Source of the DNA: Hyperoodon ampullatus
Taxonomy: Eukaryota; Chordata; Mammalia; Artiodactyla; Ziphiidae
Reading direction: 5' to 3'
DNA: 64,000 nucleotides
Assembly: GCA_949752795.1 (NCBI GenBank)
Contig: OX457071.1
Location: forward strand, 24,536,800 to 24,600,799
The notes beneath the pieces are model-generated. The model searched no databases and was not told the origin of the DNA. It saw nothing but the letters and a program-made list of their open reading frames with translations. Each line of letters opens with the position of its first letter. Position 1 is the first letter of the stretch. The translations under genes and the position numbers were made by a program. Below are positions 1 through 11,402 of the stretch, in pieces.

Positions 1-2340
1 TTTCTCTAGGGTATATACCTAAGAACATTCATAGTCATAGTCTAGGAGCATTAGCAAACTTCTTTCTGACAAGTAACTGATAACTCCTTAGTAGATTTCA
101 AGCATTATTAGTACTCTTTCAGATTCAGTATTTTCAGAATTCTTTTAAATTTTATTTTATTATCAGTTCTGAGAATTATGTATTCTTCATACATTGATTT
201 ATTCATTGGGACATGGCCATTTCCTCATACAGAACTTCCTCACATAGTAGAGCTAATAATGAGTGTGAGATGCAGTATCCAGTATCTGAAATCTTACCAG
301 TCCAGTCACCATCAGGAATAAGCATGTGAATAAAATGTACTTGGTTTTCTTTAACTCAACTAACATCATTCTACAACAGAGACAAAAATAAACAATGTTA
401 GACACTTCACTTGAGGTTTTTATTTTATATGCACAGGTGATACAGTGGTGGATTATTTGTGCGTGTGTGTGTGTGGTGTAAGGTGGCATACTGGTTAATT
501 TGGGATCTGAGCAGGTCAGTGCCGAGAGGCCCCCTGTTCCCATCTCCCCTTCCCTTAAACTAAGTGCAAAAAAGACTAAGCAGTAGGAGAACATAAAAGG
601 AAGCAAAAGAGAGAGGAAACTCAAACCCATTAACATTTCAAAAAGTTATCATGCTAGCTAAATTGAACTGTTTCAGAATTAGAAGCCACAGAATACCTGC
701 ATTTCTCTAGCAGTGTAAACCAAATAAAATAGCTATTCTAGCTACACTTAAGCACTGTTTTGAATATTTGCCAGAGAGTAAAAGAACAAACCAGAAATAT
801 GAGCCAGCAAGATCATGAATGAAGTAACATAAGGAAAAACGAAGGCAACAGAAGAAAGAGAGAGAAAAAATGAAAACTAAGAAGAGATAAGAAAATAGAG
901 AAAAAGTAAAAAATGTAGATTGTCAGTACTGGAAATTAGAATTTCCTTGGATTTTTGTTTATCTTCCTTTCCAATTCAAGTGCTCCTTTTAGAGAAAAGT
1001 GTTTCTTTCTTTTGTCCTCTTTTCTCACTGCTCTTTTCCCCATTTCTAGTCATTTTGTAATTTTCATTCATTTAGGATTATTAAGCTTTTAACCTAAAAT
1101 CTACTATTTTAAGACATTTCTCTAAAAAAGTGTGTCTAAAAGAGTATGATTTTAAAAATAATGGCTGATACCAAGTATATATTTTCTCCCCTTGCTTTTT
1201 TTTTCAGTTATACAGAAAAAAATAAATATTATCAGGGTAAATATCAAAATGAATTTGTATTCATATACAAAGTTCCAGACACTTAAAAAATAATATTTAG
1301 CAGGAACCCATATTGAGAAAAATAGTATTGTTACTCACCATAAAATTTGACCAAAGAATAATTGTTGACTGCATAATTTTCACCAATACTAAAATTATTA
1401 GTATAACCTAATCCCAGCATATTAAAATAGACTTCTCAAATTCAAAAATTTCTTTAGTATTAAATACAAGGTTAATTTTATTTAAAATTAATAAAGTAGG
1501 CAAATCATTTATCACAGAAGTGATTATTTTATCCATGCATAACCCCTCACCCTGACCTGCTCATTTCATTCAAGGGGTTAATTGTTTTTGATAAATATGC
1601 ATAGGTGAAACATAAGCAGCATTTGAAAAGAACTTTGGAAATTCACTGAATATGAATTGCAAGTACTCTAATAAGTGCAAAATACAGTCTGTCTTACTTC
1701 AAGCCTCAGAGTAATGTCTACCCATTCCACCTTAAAAATGATAATACATTGGCACTGTGAAATATTTTCAAGTTCAAAATGGTACATTTTAGCCATTAAT
1801 TATCATATCAAAGCCATATTAAATAAGTCACTGTTCTCATTTTAAGCATGTCACAGGGGTATAGAATGCTAAATTACCAGTGAGTGCCAATATCAATTCA
1901 GTAGTAGAAAAACAAATAGAATCCAATGAACTCTATTTTGTTTACTGCTTAATAAGTACTTTACTAATGTAATATACATTTTGGAAATATACAAGTATTT
2001 AATATCATTTTATGATAGCTTAGCAATAATTTATGGGATGATAATTGTCTGATTGTCTTATACTTTGGAAATACTGAAATCAATAACTTTACTTAAATAG
2101 GAAAAGTGAACTAGCGAATTAAAAGAAATATCCCATCTTTAAGCATTCCCTTATCTCCTCTCAAAGAGTAATTTGAGAGGAGAAAGGAAATTTTGATATT
2201 AGCTTACATTCATCTCATAAAATAGTTTGTTTTCATTTATGGAAATGTACAAAAAGTCCTTCTTATAACGGTTTGCTATTTCACAACTTTTGCAGTGACC
2301 ATACTTGAGAAAGGATGCAAGATTATGATTAATGTTAAAT
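1..2340. other. Unique AT-rich sequence, no gene seen
   Basis: I see no convincing gene or classifiable repeat here. Open frames are short and start at arbitrary codons. Minor features are a short GT run at about 460-474 and a purine-rich stretch at about 828-918 (GA/AAG-rich on the plus strand). Confidence 0.5.
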
Positions 2341-2487
2341 GAACTCCTATTATATATCAGGCACTTTACATATATCATAGTCAATGCTCATCACAACCCC
2401 TTGAGGTGAGAACTAATCAATTCATTTTCCAGTGATGAAACGGAAGTTCATAAGGATTACCGTATTTCAATGAATCTAAAACTAATA
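2341..2487 (-). repeat. MIR SINE fragment
   Basis: The stretch contains the antisense MIR signature: a 'caggcactttacat' block, then 'ctcatcacaacccc', then a degraded 'gatgaaacggaag' block in the order expected for MIR read from the opposite strand. It is strongly diverged, as expected of this ancient mammalian family. A second possible MIR tail lies at about 2900-2970 but I cannot tie the two together. Confidence 0.6.
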
Positions 2488-2597
2488 TCATTCACTCTAC
2501 TATACATATCATCTTACTGCCACAAAAAATAGAAAATGCTTCCTAATATAACTTAAGATCTGCAGGAGACTGGTACTGATTCAGGAATATTAACATG

Positions 2598-2809
2598 GGG
2601 CTTCCCTGGTGGCGCAGCGGTTGAGAGTCCGCCTGCCGACGCAGGGGACAGAGGTTCGTGCCCCGGTCCGGGAAGATCCCACATGTCGCAGAGTGGCTGG
2701 GCCCGTGAGCCGTGGCCGCTGAGCCTGCGCGTTCGGAGCCTGTGCTCCGCAACGGGAGAGGCCACAACAGTGAGAGGCCCACGTACCGCAAAAAAAAAAA
2801 AAAAAAAAA
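2598..2809 (+). mobile_element. Short CHR-type SINE (cetacean, tRNA-derived)
   Basis: The tRNA-related head begins 'ggggcttccctggtgg'. It carries A-box-like and B-box-like Pol III promoter blocks (the B-box region around 'gaggttcgtgcccc'), the typical GC-rich body and a run of about 20 A. It is flanked by near-identical target-site duplications: ttaacatgg at 2590-2598 and ttaatatgg at 2813-2821. The single mismatch suggests moderate age. Confidence 0.92.
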
Positions 2810-2821
2810 GAGTTAATATGG

Positions 2822-5800
2822 CAGGATGGGTGGGTGGGTAGAGTGTTTCCTAGGATGATGCCATATGCTAGGGCACCCATCTAAGGCACCTGCGCAGGCC
2901 AGCTGAAGCTGATTTCCAGACCTCTCTGATTCCAAAGCCCCTGCTTCTTCTGTTAAACCTCACAGCCTCAACTCTCTTCCATGAAACAGAATGCATTTGG
3001 CATTTTCCTTTATGAGAACTTGTCTTTTCCTTGATGGTACCACCTAGTCTGTGTAACCTTCATATGGAGGAAATCAAAGTGCATGGCAGTGTATTAATCA
3101 GAAAAAATGAATTGGGCCTATTTCATCCTGTCAGTCACTTGATAAGGGAAAACAAATAACAAAGATTAAATCACAGGCTGCTCAAATGCTTTCTTTGTAC
3201 GTGGGATAACTGCATTCCAGCTTTCACCAAAGTCCATTGTGCACTGTTTGGCTTTGATTAGCAGGGGGCATTTCATAAAATATGAAAAAAAGCTACGACT
3301 AGTGGAAGAAAGAAGAAATGCGTGAGCATTTTCTCACTGTTCAGTTAAACAGCTGATTCACCCCCAAAGAAAACAGCAGAGGCTCTGACAATTATGAGTG
3401 TCCTTGGCAAAAGGATGAATTTATCTGCCTGTAAAGGAGATGTCTCTTGAAAAGGCAGTGTCTGCAGCGCACAGAACACCAGCAGAGCATGACTGTGAAG
3501 GGCCGTCCGTGTTTGCTCTTACACAGGAGAGATCCACAATTGCAGCCTGATTGTAATCCTCACCTCGGAAATCTGAAATCACCACCTGTTTTCTCTGGAT
3601 GTTCGTGTGACACACTCCAGTTGCTTTCTACAGAATTTAGAACATTCATTTACTCCAGTGGATACACTTGGAGCTTTCCTAAATTTAATTCACTTCCATT
3701 AAGCAGCTGACTCACTAGATGTATTGGAGCTCTGCGGATCCCTGTGTTTTCATATTCACATTTATGATTCTCAGTGCATACTACATATATTGCCTCCAGT
3801 CCATGACATGTTTTCATACACACACTATTCTTGTTTGTACTTCATTGAAGGGGGCAAAACATTTAACATAAGAAGTTGGTTACTATGAAGTCAGTTTTGT
3901 TTTAAGAATATTGGAGAAAACAGAGCAAGTGAAAAAAAAAAATACAACAATCACCACCAACTCAAATTCACTTCTTATAAGTTCTTCTAAGCCCCTCTTC
4001 ATTCAGTTCTAAACATGTTACCATTTTTTGTATGTTTAATCATTCTAAAATGTAAGAACATTGATAGACAAAACAATATACTGTAAGACTTACGATGATC
4101 TATAATGCTTAGTATAAAATCTGATTTTTAGCATTTAACCTCTACTTAAGTATCCTACTTAGGAAGATAAACTATAGTATGAGCTGCATTGCAGTGCCAA
4201 CAAAGATAAACAGATCTACCAGACTATGATTATTATTATCTGAGCAAAACAAGTTAGCCAAAAAATAAATAAATAAATAAACCTAGTAACTTCCACAAAA
4301 CAGGTAAAATATGTCAGAGTCCCTGTGCTTTGTAAGGGTTTAGGATAACATTATGCCGTATTTATAATTAAATAAAACAGTCTGACTTTCTAAATTTGAG
4401 AACACTGTTTTAAGGATAATAGCTTACATTATCAAATTAAATGTTTAAGAACAGATTTTAAGGAGATTCTAGAATTACATATTTGTAAAATGGACACAAA
4501 GGCAACAATGAGCGAAAAGTATAAATGTTCAACAAATATAAAATTATGTGAAAAAAAAAAAGAAAAAGAAAGTTATGTGTCAGTTTTATCCTGAGCTTGA
4601 TGCAATCAAGTATATCTAACTATTTTAATCTACCAGTGAATAAAGATTGATTGTGGATAAGCAAGGTCTTTGTCAGCTCACACTATGGGGAAATTTTAAG
4701 GATAGTATGAGTTTTGCCCAAAAGGCCTGCAAAAAATTCAGCTTTAGTTTTCTCTAAGTGAGAGTGCCATCTACTGGTATTATTTGTCACAGCAGTGTAA
4801 TGGCTGAGAGCTGGAAGTGTTGGGTTTTACCTGCACACCTGGTGGGTGTGACCTCATGAAGGTATTCCTGAACATAGATTTTTGTCATGTAAGCTAAGTA
4901 ATAAACAAGAACCAACACTGTTACGAATTAGTTGAAATTTCAGACTTTTAAACAATTTTATTTATGATAAAGAATATAGAGAATAAAGGAGAGATGCTTT
5001 AACTAGACAAAATCATTTTAGGGCTTTTCCATAATAAATTATGCTATATATCAATGGTCTGAATGTTTAATTAATCAACTCTGCACATTTGGTGCACTGA
5101 ATGCTCTTTGTGCTCAGAAATTTGACAGATTCAACAAAATTCAGGGCATTTAAAATAGACAGTAGGAAAGATAGAAAATGGTTCCTGGCTTGGAGCTTGC
5201 AGCTTGAACTACCATAAGATATAGACAAGAAGCAGCTAACTAGCAAAGTGGCTCAGGGTGGTTCAAATACATATTTAAGGTATGAATAAAGGTATGTCTG
5301 TGAAGTAGGAGGGAATTTGAAGGAGGGTTCAGATTTGAGAATGAAGAAGCCAAAAAAAAAAAAAAAAAACTGTGCGGGAACAACAGCTTGAGTATGGATC
5401 AGAAAAGGGAAAAGTATAGGACAAAGATGAGATTTTCTGTTTTGTCTTTTGCCCAGCAAGCACAAATGTGTCCTTAATTCTGAGAAATAAATTCTTAACC
5501 ATTTTAATACTATTATTGGAAGTTTCGTAGTGAGCTATGGAGTCTATAGCAAGCATAGGAAACTTTGTGCTTATTCTTGACATAATAAAGTGTCTGGTTT
5601 TGTCAGTGGCAGTATCAAAAGGCAGCTCCCATGAACACCGACCTGCTAAACTACCCCCAACACAACACATTCTGTTAGAAAAAACAGAAGCGAGATTGTT
5701 GACTATGCAATCACAGAGTTTTGGCAAGTTGATAAAACTCTGTTACCGTATAGTCCTTATTATATTGATGCTTGGGATGTAAATTATACTAGAATATCTA

Positions 5801-6139
5801 TTAAAGAGTAAAGTACATTACTCCAATCTATACAAATCTCTCAAGGTTTTAAAATATTTTTGAGCTGGATGCTAGTTTTCCTAGGAATTTCCCAGGATAC
5901 CCCTCAGAGGAGTGAACAGCAAGCAGCTGTGTAATCATAGTTTACCCACCCCCACCCCTATGCAGTCAGAGGGGAACTACTTTGATCCCATGTGTGCGTG
6001 CCTGTGAGTGTTCATGTATACGCATACACACACGCATGCATACATACATACACATAAATAAAATTGGATATATGCATACATCTTTTCTTTGAGCAAGTGC
6101 TCTTGCTGCTAAAAATAAGTTTGAAAGCTTATCATCTTA
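2822..6139. other. Mostly unique sequence, no gene seen
   Basis: There is no coding signal beyond short chance frames. The block at about 3290-3720 is less AT-rich and of higher complexity than its surroundings and matches no repeat I recognise. Low-complexity stretches include an AAAT run at 4261-4283, A runs near 4550 and 5351, and CA/CATA-rich DNA at about 6005-6062. A CTCF-like motif at 4764-4778 is discussed under findings. Confidence 0.45.
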
Positions 6140-6505
6140 AACATTAAGAATATAGGCTTGCTTTCTTAATTTCTTTTTCTGAGAGTTTGTTATTAGTGTA
6201 TAGAAATGTCACAGATTTCTGTGTATTGATTTTGCATCCTGTGATTTTACTGAATTCATTTATTAATCCGACAGTTTTTTGATGGAGTCTTTAGGGTTTT
6301 TTATATATAAAATCATATCCTCTGCAAATAGTGACACTTTTACTTCTTCCTTTCCAGTTTGAATTCCTTTTATTTATTTTTCTTGCCTAACGGCTCCAGC
6401 TAGGACTTCTAATAGTATGTTGAATAAAAGTGGTGAGAGTGGGCATACTTGCCTTGTTCCTGATCTTAGAGGAAAAGCTTTCAGCTTTTCCCTGTTGAGT
6501 ATGAT
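6140..6505 (-). repeat. L1 ORF2 fragment (antisense)
   Basis: Read on the minus strand this matches the reverse-transcriptase region of L1 ORF2. The plus strand shows the familiar antisense run about sequential activity of L1: 'ttgcctaacggctccagc' and 'gagagtgggcatacttgcc' are recognisable landmarks. No intact frame remains. It covers the same ORF2 segment as part of the L1 at 7821-9165, so it comes from a separate insertion. Confidence 0.8.
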
Positions 6506-6625
6506 GTTTCACAAATATGTGGAGATTAAACAACATGCTGCTTAACAACCAACGGGTCAGTCAACAAAGAATTCAGAAGAGAAATTTTTAAATATTTTGA
6601 TACAAATGGAGGAGGTTACTTCTTG
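6506..6625 (+). repeat. L1 ORF2 fragment (sense)
   Basis: This short piece reads in the sense direction as the L1 ORF2 linker between endonuclease and reverse transcriptase (a degraded 'WKLNNxLLNN' motif at about 6520-6555). It abuts the antisense L1 piece just upstream, so the two are in opposite orientation, from either an inversion or two insertions. Confidence 0.6.
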
Positions 6626-6690
6626 GGGGTGAGTCTATGAGTGACTTTCACCAATATTGATATTCAGTGTGTGTTATTTTAGTTTTTTAG

Positions 6691-6898
6691 GTTTTTTTTT
6701 TTTTTTTGCTGTACGCGGGCCTCTTACTGTTGTGGTCTCTCTCATTGCGGAGCAAAGTCTCCGGACGCGCAGGCTCAGCGGCCATGGCTCACAGGCCCAG
6801 CTGCTCCGCAGCATGTGGGATCTTCCCGGACCAGGGCACGAACCCGTGTTCCCTGCATCGGCAGGCGGACTCTAAACCACTGCACCACCAGGAAGCCC
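6691..6898 (-). mobile_element. Short CHR-type SINE, reverse orientation
   Basis: The T run (the tail on the minus strand) is followed by the reverse complement of the cetacean SINE body, ending 'accaccaggaagccc'. A perfect 10-bp target-site duplication, agttttttag, lies at 6681-6690 and 6899-6908. Several point changes relative to the other copies suggest an older insertion. Confidence 0.92.
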
Positions 6899-6908
6899 AG
6901 TTTTTTAG

Positions 6909-7515
6909 TTTTTTAATTGTGGTAGAATATACACAAAGATTTACCACTTCAACCACTTTAAAGTATACTGTTTAGTTGTGAAATTTTCATCATAATCTAA
7001 TTCCAGAGGCATTTCATCACCTCAAAAAAACCCACACTCAAGCAGTCAGTCTCTTCATTCCCCCCTACTCCCTAGTCTCTGGCAAATACTAATCTGCTGT
7101 CTATCCCTATGGTTTTGCCTACTATGGATTTTTCATGTAAAGGAATCATACAATCAATATGTGGTCTTTTGTCTCTGGCTTCTTTTACTTAGGATAATGT
7201 TTTCAAGTTTCATCCATGTTGTAAACTGTACTAATACATAATTCTTTTTATGGCTGAATAATATTCCACTGTATGGGTATACCACTTTTCTTTATCCATT
7301 TATCAGTTGCTGGACATTTGAGCATTTTCCACATTTTGGCTATTGTGAAGAGTGCTACAATAAACATTTGTTTACATGTTTTTGTTTGAACACCTATTTT
7401 CAATTATTTCATCCTTTTTGAGTAAATTTTTATATATGTTGTGAGATAATAGTCCAACTTCACTCTTTTGCCTGTGAATATCTAGTTGTTCCAGCATCAT
7501 TTTTAAAGGAAACTA
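6909..7515 (-). repeat. L1 3' end and ORF2 C-terminal part (antisense), part 1
   Basis: The plus strand reads L1 3' UTR and ORF2 C-terminal sequence backwards. Landmarks are 'attgtggtagaatatacac', 'ggctgaataatattccact' and 'tttatccatttatcagttg'. It is the 3' half of one minus-strand L1, interrupted at 7516 by a Tigger1 derivative and resuming at 7821. Frames are destroyed. Confidence 0.82.
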
Positions 7516-7820
7516 CAGGCATATCTTGTTTTCTTGTGCTTCACAGATATTGTGTTTCTTACAAATTGAAGATTTGTGGAAACCCTGCATTGTAAGATGA
7601 TGGTTAGCATTTTTTAGCAATAAAGTATTTTTAAAATTAAGGGATGTACATTGTTTTTTAGACATAATACTACTGCAGACTTAATAGACTAAAGTATAGT
7701 ATAAACATAACTTTTATGTGTACTGAGAAGCCTTAAAAATTGTGTGACACATTTTGTTGCAAGATTTGCTTTGTTGAGGTGGTCTGGAACCAAACCTACA
7801 ACATCTCAGAGGTGTGCATG
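7516..7820 (+). mobile_element. Tigger1-derived miniature DNA transposon
   Basis: The element opens with the Tigger1 terminal repeat 'caggcatatcttg' and closes with the matching degraded inverted end 'ggtgtgcatg'. It is flanked by TA on both sides (7514-7515 and 7821-7822), the expected target duplication. After about 80 bp of 5' end it jumps to Tigger1 3' sequence ('gatgatggttagcatttttt' at about 7600), so the transposase gene has been deleted, as in the known non-autonomous Tigger1 forms. The host L1 resumes directly after it. Confidence 0.88.
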
Positions 7821-9165
7821 TATTATTTCTTCATTGAATAGTCATGGCACCTTATTGAGAGACAAGTGGCCATAGGTAGATATACAGATTTATTACTGGA
7901 CTCTCCATTTTATTCCACGGATTTATACATCAGTCCTTATACCAGCACCACACTGTTTTGATTACCATAGCTTTGTAGTAGACTTTGAAATCAGAAAGTG
8001 TGAGTCCTCCAACTTTATTCTTTTCTTTCAAGATTGTTTTGGCTATTCAGAGTCCCTCATAATTCATATAAATTTTAGAATCATTTTCCATTTCTGCAAA
8101 ATGGCCATTGGGATTTTGATAGATTGCATTTAATCTGTAGATCACTTTAGGGATTATTGTCATCTTAACAATATTCAGTCTTCCAATACACAAACACATG
8201 ATGTCTTTCCATTTATTTGGATGTTAGTTAATTACTTTTACCAGTGTTTTGTAGTTTTTAGTGTACAAATCTGGCAGCTTCTTAAATATATTCCTAAGTA
8301 TCTTATTATTTTTGATGCAATTGTAAATGAAATTATTTTCCTATTTTTTTTCAGATTGTTCATTCTTGATGTATAGAAATATAATCGGTTTTTGTTGTTG
8401 AAATTGTATTGTGCAACTTTATCAGTTCCAATATATTTTAATTCTCTAGTATTTTTTATATATAAGATCATGTCATCTGTGAATATAGATTTATTCCTTC
8501 ATTTCCAATTTGGATCCCTTTTATTTTTTGTTCTTGCCTAACTGCTCTGACCAGAGCTACCAGTGAAAATGGACATCCTTATCTTCTTCCTAATCTTAAG
8601 GGAAAAACTTTCAGTCCTTCATCATTTAGTAACATGCTAGCTGTGGAATTTCATAAATGTCTGTTATCACATTGAGGAACTTCCCATCTATTCCTAATTT
8701 GTTGAGTGTTTTTATCATGAATAGTATTATATTTTCAAATGTTTATTCTGCATCAATTCAGATGGTCATTTTTTTTTTCTTTATTCTATAAATGTGTTGT
8801 ATTACATTGATTGATTTTTATATGTTAAACCTCTCTTGCTTTCTTGGGATGAATCCTACTTGTTCAAGATATGTTATCTTTTCATTATACTTCTGGATTT
8901 GGTTTACTAGTGTTTTGTTGAGGATTTTTACATTTAAGCTAGTAAGGGATATTGGGCTGCAGTTTTCTTTTATTGTATTTGTGTTTGGTTTTGGTATCAG
9001 GGTAATGCTGAACTCAGAATGAATTTGGAAGTGTTTGTTCCTTTTCTGTTCTTTGAAGCAGTTTGAAAAGGATTGATATTAATTCTTCTTTAATTGTTTG
9101 GTAGAATTCACCAATGAAGATATATGGTTCTGGACCATATTTCTTGGTTATAAGAATAGAAGTGG
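7821..9165 (-). repeat. L1 ORF2 (antisense), part 2
   Basis: This continues the minus-strand L1 interrupted by the Tigger1 derivative. Plus-strand landmarks are 'ttatttctt...tcatggcacc' just after the junction, 'accacactgttttgattacc' (about 7950) and the antisense of the RT region near 8520-8600. It fades near 9165. No intact ORF2 frame survives, so this is a long-dead copy. Confidence 0.85.
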
Positions 9166-9402
9166 AGATTGGACGTTTAGCTTTGATGATAAAGGTAGAA
9201 GGCTACAAGCCAAGGAATATATCAGACTTCAGAAGCTGGAAAAGCCAAGGGTTCGCCCCTGGGTCTCCAGAAGGAATGTAGTCCTGTAGATCTCTTTTAA
9301 ACTTCTGACAACCAAAACTATAAGAGAATAAATTTGTGTTGTTGTAAGGCAGTAAGTCTGTGGTGGATTGTTACAGCATCAGTAAGAAAATAATAATGTA
9401 GA
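9166..9402 (+). repeat. 3' portion of an LTR (MaLR/MLT1-like)
   Basis: The block 'ctccagaaggaatgtagtcctg', then 'gagaataaatttgtgttgtt', then 'gtggattgttacagca' follows the order seen at the 3' end of mammalian MaLR-type LTRs, including the AATAAA polyadenylation signal. The 5' part of the LTR is missing. The exact family is uncertain. A 63-residue frame across this junction joins L1 antisense to LTR and is not a gene. Confidence 0.5.
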
Positions 9403-9689
9403 TATTCTACCCTACCTCAAAATAAGTAAACTCACCCTACAATTAGTGAGTAAGTTCCAGTATGTTTCATTAGAAGTTGCGAACTAGTCACACCACTATT
9501 ATCTATGGACTATGAAACTACTTCTGTCCTTTAATAAATTTTGTTTCTTTTGAGAGCTTATATCCCAATAATTGCTCATTTTATACTGTTACAAATATCT
9601 ATGCAAAATATTAACAGATATGCATAGAAATATCATATTATGTTCTCTGAGAGGCTGTTTCTATAGCAAGTTATTTGAGGAATATGAAC

Positions 9690-9890
9690 TCTGATGTCAG
9701 ATTGCCTGAGCTTGTATCTGGGCCCCAGTAATTGTTGTCCAACTTTAGCAAGTTTATTTAATCTCTTTGTGCTTCAGTTTTATAACCAGTTGCATGAGGA
9801 TAAAAAAAAAATAGTACTAGCTGCAAAGATTGTTCTTAAGGTTATGTAAGATAAGAAAATATAGATATTGACACATTAATCTATTTAAGT
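9690..9890 (+). repeat. MIR SINE
   Basis: The sense-strand MIR order is visible: 'ctctgatgtcagattgcctgag', then 'caactttagcaagtt', then 'tttaatctctttgtgcttcag', then 'ataaccagttgcatgagga'. Divergence is high, consistent with a pre-eutherian insertion. Confidence 0.75.
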
Positions 9891-9984
9891 AATGCTGTCT
9901 TATTTTCTATACCTATCAAGAAAAATTGAAATAAAATGTATTGTAAATTCATTTATTCTATTTTCACATGGGAAATTTTAGTTT

Positions 9985-10125
9985 AAGGAAATGCCTCTTT
10001 AGAATGTAAAGAATATGAAAGCAAGAGATTCTGTCTGATTTTTTTCACTGATACATCCTTGGTGATTAAAGCAGTCTCTGGAATGTAGAATGCTTCAATG
10101 CTTCAAAGATGTTTGTTAAATGAAC
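9985..10125 (+). repeat. L2 LINE 3' end
   Basis: The tail of L2 in sense orientation is recognisable: 'gagattctgtctg', 'catccttggtgattaaagc' and the terminal 'aaagatgtttgttaaatgaa' block. It is heavily diverged and 5' truncated. Confidence 0.55.
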
Positions 10126-10995
10126 ATTGCATTCATATACATGTCATATTACTCACAACATATAAAAATGCATTTCTGAGGTTTTATAATTATATTCCCT
10201 TATACAAAGAGAAAAAATATCATAAACAATTTAAATATCTTAAACTACATCATGATTTTTATCCAAAACATGTATAATTTATATGACTTTATTACAGTTA
10301 TTACCCCCCAGTTACAATATTAGGTTTACACTTTCTTTAAAGATAAGTAGAATATTATTTTTAAGTAGTTTTAAGTAGCATAGTTGGGTCCATAGTTAGA
10401 TGTTTGTATCTATATTTTAATAATTACTTTTAAAAATCAATAGAAATTTATAGGGTTAATATAATAACTATATGTTACACTTTTAAGGGACTCTTTCAAT
10501 TGAGTAAACTATATAGAAGTCCACAATTTAGTATATAATTTACTTTTCATATGTTTTCCAAAACTAAAATCACTAAAGCAATTTATTTACTGAATACGTT
10601 TAGAAAAAAGATTAATCAAAAGGACAACATGTTTATACTTGATGAATATGAACTTAAAATGTGACTTTTTTAGGAAATTGATTGCGTGATTGTCAATCAA
10701 AATGATTCTATACATTTTATTCCTTGAATATAATTTTTTAGAATATGATAACTGAGAATAATGTCAGGCAAGTATTTGGGAGTATATGCACAGGAATAAT
10801 TGAAGTTTGCATATAAGAAATTTCAGGGATGGGGTTGGGAGTATTTGGTAAATAGAAGACCATATTTAATGGAAAATTTATAAAAGATTTTGCCTTCTGG
10901 CATTTTCTTACATTCTTAAGTAACAAAGGTGACCATGTAAGGAGGATCTAAGAAAATAACTGAACTAAATATTTGCAAAACAAATTTATCCTAAT
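10126..10995. other. AT-rich unique sequence, nothing seen
   Basis: This stretch is very AT-rich with no gene, promoter or repeat that I can identify. Confidence 0.5.
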
Positions 10996-11402
10996 TACAG
11001 GCATGCCTTGTTTAATTGTGCTTCACTTTATTACACTTCACAGATATTGTGTTTATTACAAATTGAAGGATTGTAGCAACCCTGAATCGAGCAGGTATAT
11101 TGGCCCCATTTTTCCAAAGCATTTGCTCACTTCATGTCTCCGTGTCACATTGGTAATTCTCACAATATTTCAAACGTTTTCATTATTGTTATACTTGTTA
11201 TGGTGATCTGTGATCAGTGACCTTTCATTTTACTATTGTAACTGTTTTTGGGCACCACAAATCACAAATATACTAGACAGCAAACTTAATAAATGTGTGT
11301 GCTCTGATCGCTCTACCGACTGGTTGTTCCCCTCTCTTCCTCGCCTTGGCCTCTCTATTCCAAGCGACAAATATTGAAATTAGGCCAATTAATAATCCTA
11401 CA

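Noticed and set aside
2600..2700. tRNA-like sequence with A and B boxes
   Set aside because: It is the tRNA-derived head of a SINE, as at every other copy, not a functional tRNA gene: the acceptor stem is absent and an A-tailed SINE body follows.
5600..5625. U4 snRNA-like string 'gtcagtggcagtatc'
   Set aside because: Only this short string matches; none of the rest of the U4 sequence follows.
9098..9289. 63-codon plus-strand frame that looks protein-like
   Set aside because: It spans antisense L1 and an LTR fragment and does not begin at an ATG.
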